A stretch of DNA of 64,000 bases from Longilinea arvoryzae (GTDB lineage: Bacteria; Chloroflexota; Anaerolineae; Anaerolineales; Anaerolineaceae): positions 1-64,000 of the forward strand of contig NZ_DF967972.1 of NCBI RefSeq assembly GCF_001050235.1, given 5' to 3'. Numbering within the stretch: the first letter of the stretch is position 1; the number at the start of each line of letters is the position of its first letter. Of the stretch, positions 62,398 through 64,000 are shown one piece after another. The notes under the pieces were generated by a model. It was given only the letters and a program-made list of their open reading frames with translations, ran no database searches and was not told the origin of the DNA. The position numbers and the translations under genes were made by a program.

Positions 62398-62452
62398 CAC
62401 CGGCTTCGCAGGTGAAGCACCGGCTTTGCAGGTGTAACACCGGTGATCGCTG
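62398..62452. repeat. Two and a half copies of a 20-bp repeat before the GerMN gene
   Basis: AGCACCGGCTTCGCAGGTGA and AGCACCGGCTTTGCAGGTGT are adjoining copies, followed by a partial AACACCGGTGA. The remaining part up to osmC is AT-rich and contains TTGACA at about 62529, a possible -35 element for osmC with no convincing -10. Confidence 0.65.
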
Positions 62453-62610
62453 GCGCAGTTTCAACAAAAAGTGCGCGTGATTTCAATATTAAATGGAGTA
62501 ATTTCAGGAAACCTATCCTATTTAAAGATTGACAAATCGCCTTGAAGGCTTGTGAATATCTGCACTAAACTGAACCCCGAACGATCAATGCAATGGAAAA
62601 GGAGATCAGC

Positions 62611-63075
62611 ATGGCGATTACAACTTTTAAAGCGACATCCCGCCTTACCAGCGGTCTGGCCGTCGAAAATGAAGTGCGCGGATTTAAAATAACGCTGGAC
62701 GAACCCAAAGAACTCGGTGGAACGAACACAGGCATGAATCCGGTGGAGGCCCTTTTGTGCGCGCTGGGTTCCTGCCAGTCCATCGTGGCGGTTGCCTTTG
62801 CCAAAGCCAAACACATCGACCTGCAGGATTTCTGGGTCGAATTGGAAGGCGATCTGGATCCGGATGGGTTCTTGAAGGGCAAACCCGGCGTGCGCAACGG
62901 CTTCCAGGAGATTCGTTTTAACATGCACATCGTCACCAGCAGTTCACCCGAAGCGGTGGCCGAATTCCAGAAATTCATTCAAAGCCGCTGCCCGGTGGGC
63001 GATTCGGTGATGAATGGCGTAAAATTTGTTCCCGGCGCAATCATCATTGAACAGCCGGCAATGCAGGCTGCCTGA
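62611..63075 (+). CDS. OsmC/Ohr-family protein
   Basis: The 154-residue protein has the OsmC fold with the two redox cysteines, C55 (LGSCQS) and C127 (RCPVGD), and the usual NPVEALLCAL helix. Members reduce organic hydroperoxides or have related thiol functions. The RCPVGD variant is that of the OsmC branch often called YhfA-like, so the peroxide substrate is not certain. The start is ATG at 62611, with AAGGAG seven bases upstream; an earlier ATG would contain this site. A strong hairpin follows the gene. Confidence 0.88.
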   Translation: MAITTFKATSRLTSGLAVENEVRGFKITLDEPKELGGTNTGMNPVEALLCALGSCQSIVAVAFAKAKHIDLQDFWVELEGDLDPDGFLKGKPGVRNGFQEIRFNMHIVTSSSPEAVAEFQKFIQSRCPVGDSVMNGVKFVPGAIIIEQPAMQAA

Positions 63076-63105
63076 TTCTTTTCGAATCGCCGATACCGTC
63101 ATTGA

Positions 63106-63146
63106 AAGAACGTCCGGAAGGGCTTTTTACCCTTCCGGACGTTCTT
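63106..63146 (+). terminator. Perfect hairpin terminator after osmC
   Basis: A 17-bp perfect stem (63106-63122 with 63130-63146) and 7-base T-rich loop. It starts 31 bases beyond the osmC stop codon. The base run after it is AT-rich but not a pure T-tract. Confidence 0.75.
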
Positions 63147-63186
63147 GAATAATTTCGGAAGCACTTATATTCTTGGCCTTTAAAGC

Positions 63187-63225
63187 GTCAAACGGCGGGG
63201 TGAGGGGGGCACCCAGCCGTTTGAC
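63187..63225. repeat. Inverted repeat with nested stem in the osmC-mrp gap
   Basis: GTCAAACGGC (63187-63196) pairs with GCCGTTTGAC (63216-63225), and inside it GGGTG pairs with CACCC. It may end the mrp transcript on the minus strand or bind a protein. The sequence from 63226 to 63324 is AT-rich with a direct repeat GTTGCAAT and no gene. Confidence 0.6.
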
Positions 63226-63324
63226 ACAGTTATAATAACCGAAAACGTCGCGAAATGCATTAAAAAATGTTAATAAATATGTTGCAATATCGTTGCAATT
63301 TTCGGAAAAGTCTCGAATTCCGAT

Positions 63325-64000
63325 TCAGGCGGCCGCCGGAATGCCCGCCAACTGGCGCGTAAAGGCCTCCAGTTCGGGAATGGTCACATCCTCCACCCTG
63401 CCGTCGTCGCATTGCGCGGCAATCTCGGGCCGGATCGGCAAACGCGCCGCGACGGCTGCGCCGGCCAGTTGGGCCACCTCGGCGGCATGGCTGGGGCCGA
63501 AGATCTCGTGCGGCTTGCCGGTATCCGGGCAGGTGTAATAGCTCATGTTCTCGATGATGCCGAGGATGGGAACCTCGAGCTCCTGCAGCATGCGCACGCC
63601 CTTCCGCACCACCAGCGAGGCCAGCGCCTGGGGTGTCGTCACCAGCACCACGCCGTCAAGCGGGATGGTTTGGACCACGGTCAGGTTGGCGTCCGAGGTG
63701 CCCGGCGGCAGATCGATCAGCAGCACATCCAACCGTCCCCACAGCACCTGCTCGTAGAACTGGCGAATGGTGCCGCTCACGATCGGGCCGCGCCAGACCA
63801 CTGCGGTATCCTCTTCCGGCACCAGCAAATTGGTGGACATGATGCGAATGCCGGTGCGCGTGTTGCCCGGCAAAATGCCCATATCCGAGCCGCGCACGCC
63901 GCCTGGCGGCAGCCCGAACAGCTTGGGAATGCTCGGGCCGGTCAGGTCGGCATCCAGAATACCCACCTTCTTGCCCTGGCGGGCCAGATTGACGGCCAGC
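63325..64000 (-). CDS. mrp: Mrp/NBP35-type P-loop ATPase, partial at window edge
   Basis: The visible 225 residues or so are the C-terminal part of an Mrp (ApbC) iron-sulfur carrier ATPase. The frame is open to the window end with LAVNLARQGKKVGILDADLTGPSIP, the switch/Walker A' region, followed by VLLIDLPPGTSDANLTV (Walker B-like) and IIENMSYYTCPDTGKPHEIFG. The N-terminal Walker A and the DUF59 domain, if present, are beyond the edge. Only one cysteine of the usual CxxC (YTCPDTG) is present, since the common CPHC is replaced. Family identity is clear; the ability to carry a cluster is less so. Confidence 0.9.
   Translation of the reverse strand, partial: LAVNLARQGKKVGILDADLTGPSIPKLFGLPPGGVRGSDMGILPGNTRTGIRIMSTNLLVPEEDTAVVWRGPIVSGTIRQFYEQVLWGRLDVLLIDLPPGTSDANLTVVQTIPLDGVVLVTTPQALASLVVRKGVRMLQELEVPILGIIENMSYYTCPDTGKPHEIFGPSHAAEVAQLAGAAVAARLPIRPEIAAQCDDGRVEDVTIPELEAFTRQLAGIPAAA

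Overview
The window looks like chromosomal DNA of a Chloroflexota bacterium, probably of the Anaerolineae. The reasons are the GC-rich coding sequence, a large family-5 peptide/oligosaccharide ABC repertoire, many secreted proteins with Thr/Pro-rich stalks, a sigma-70 with a long insert between regions 1.2 and 2, and the gene content overall. The assignment is inference from protein style, not from a marker gene tree. Most genes lie on the minus strand. The plus-strand genes are ilvE, a beta-lactamase-like hydrolase, an LCP protein, a transglycosylase-like protein, mutS2 and osmC.

Layout. 1-0.8 kb: a 5'-truncated RHS tip. 0.9-5.8 kb: a polytopic membrane protein, a Thr/Pro-rich membrane-anchored protein and a class III cyclase. 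5.9-18 kb: housekeeping genes (rpoD, dnaG, fused glyQS, recO, cdd, a CNNM/CBS protein, a GlmU-like protein lacking its acetyltransferase end, tRNA-Gln, a response regulator). 18.2-35.7 kb: two complete Opp-type ABC importers plus a lone solute-binding protein, with ilvE between them. 35.9-48.6 kb: envelope and murein genes (two paralogous membrane proteins around a serine hydrolase, NlpC/P60 endopeptidase, Ala-Glu epimerase, rsgA, a penicillin-binding protein, maf, LCP, a transglycosylase-like protein). 48.6-64 kb: amrS, mutS2, an RNHCP protein with a second rsgA, then a probable operon ssb - DUF3467 - translin-like - split Cas4-like nuclease - nadK - zinc-finger membrane protein - recN, then larA, a GerMN lipoprotein, osmC and a partial mrp.

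Most notable observations. (1) Two of the three family-5 solute-binding proteins are circularly permuted relative to OppA/DppA: the C-terminal half comes first and the N-terminal half second. The cut sites differ between the two, and the third binding protein in the window has the normal order. (2) ilvE is preceded by what looks like a complete transcription attenuator: a strong promoter, a 25-codon leader peptide with a dense Leu/Ile run, a segment at the leader stop codon that can pair with the terminator, and an intrinsic terminator. (3) A membrane-anchored Cas4-like nuclease is split into two adjacent genes and sits beside a bacterial translin-like gene in the ssb-recN operon. (4) The second rsgA has a long leader with two tandem terminators, and larA has a leader terminator, so both may be controlled by termination in the leader. 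Several families of short repeats lie in the gaps between genes.

How the genes fit together. The Opp importers, the epimerase, the NlpC/P60 enzyme and the serine hydrolase are consistent with uptake and recycling of peptides, including murein peptides. The ssb-recN operon is a nucleic-acid maintenance group. These groupings are inferred from gene content and neighbourhood.
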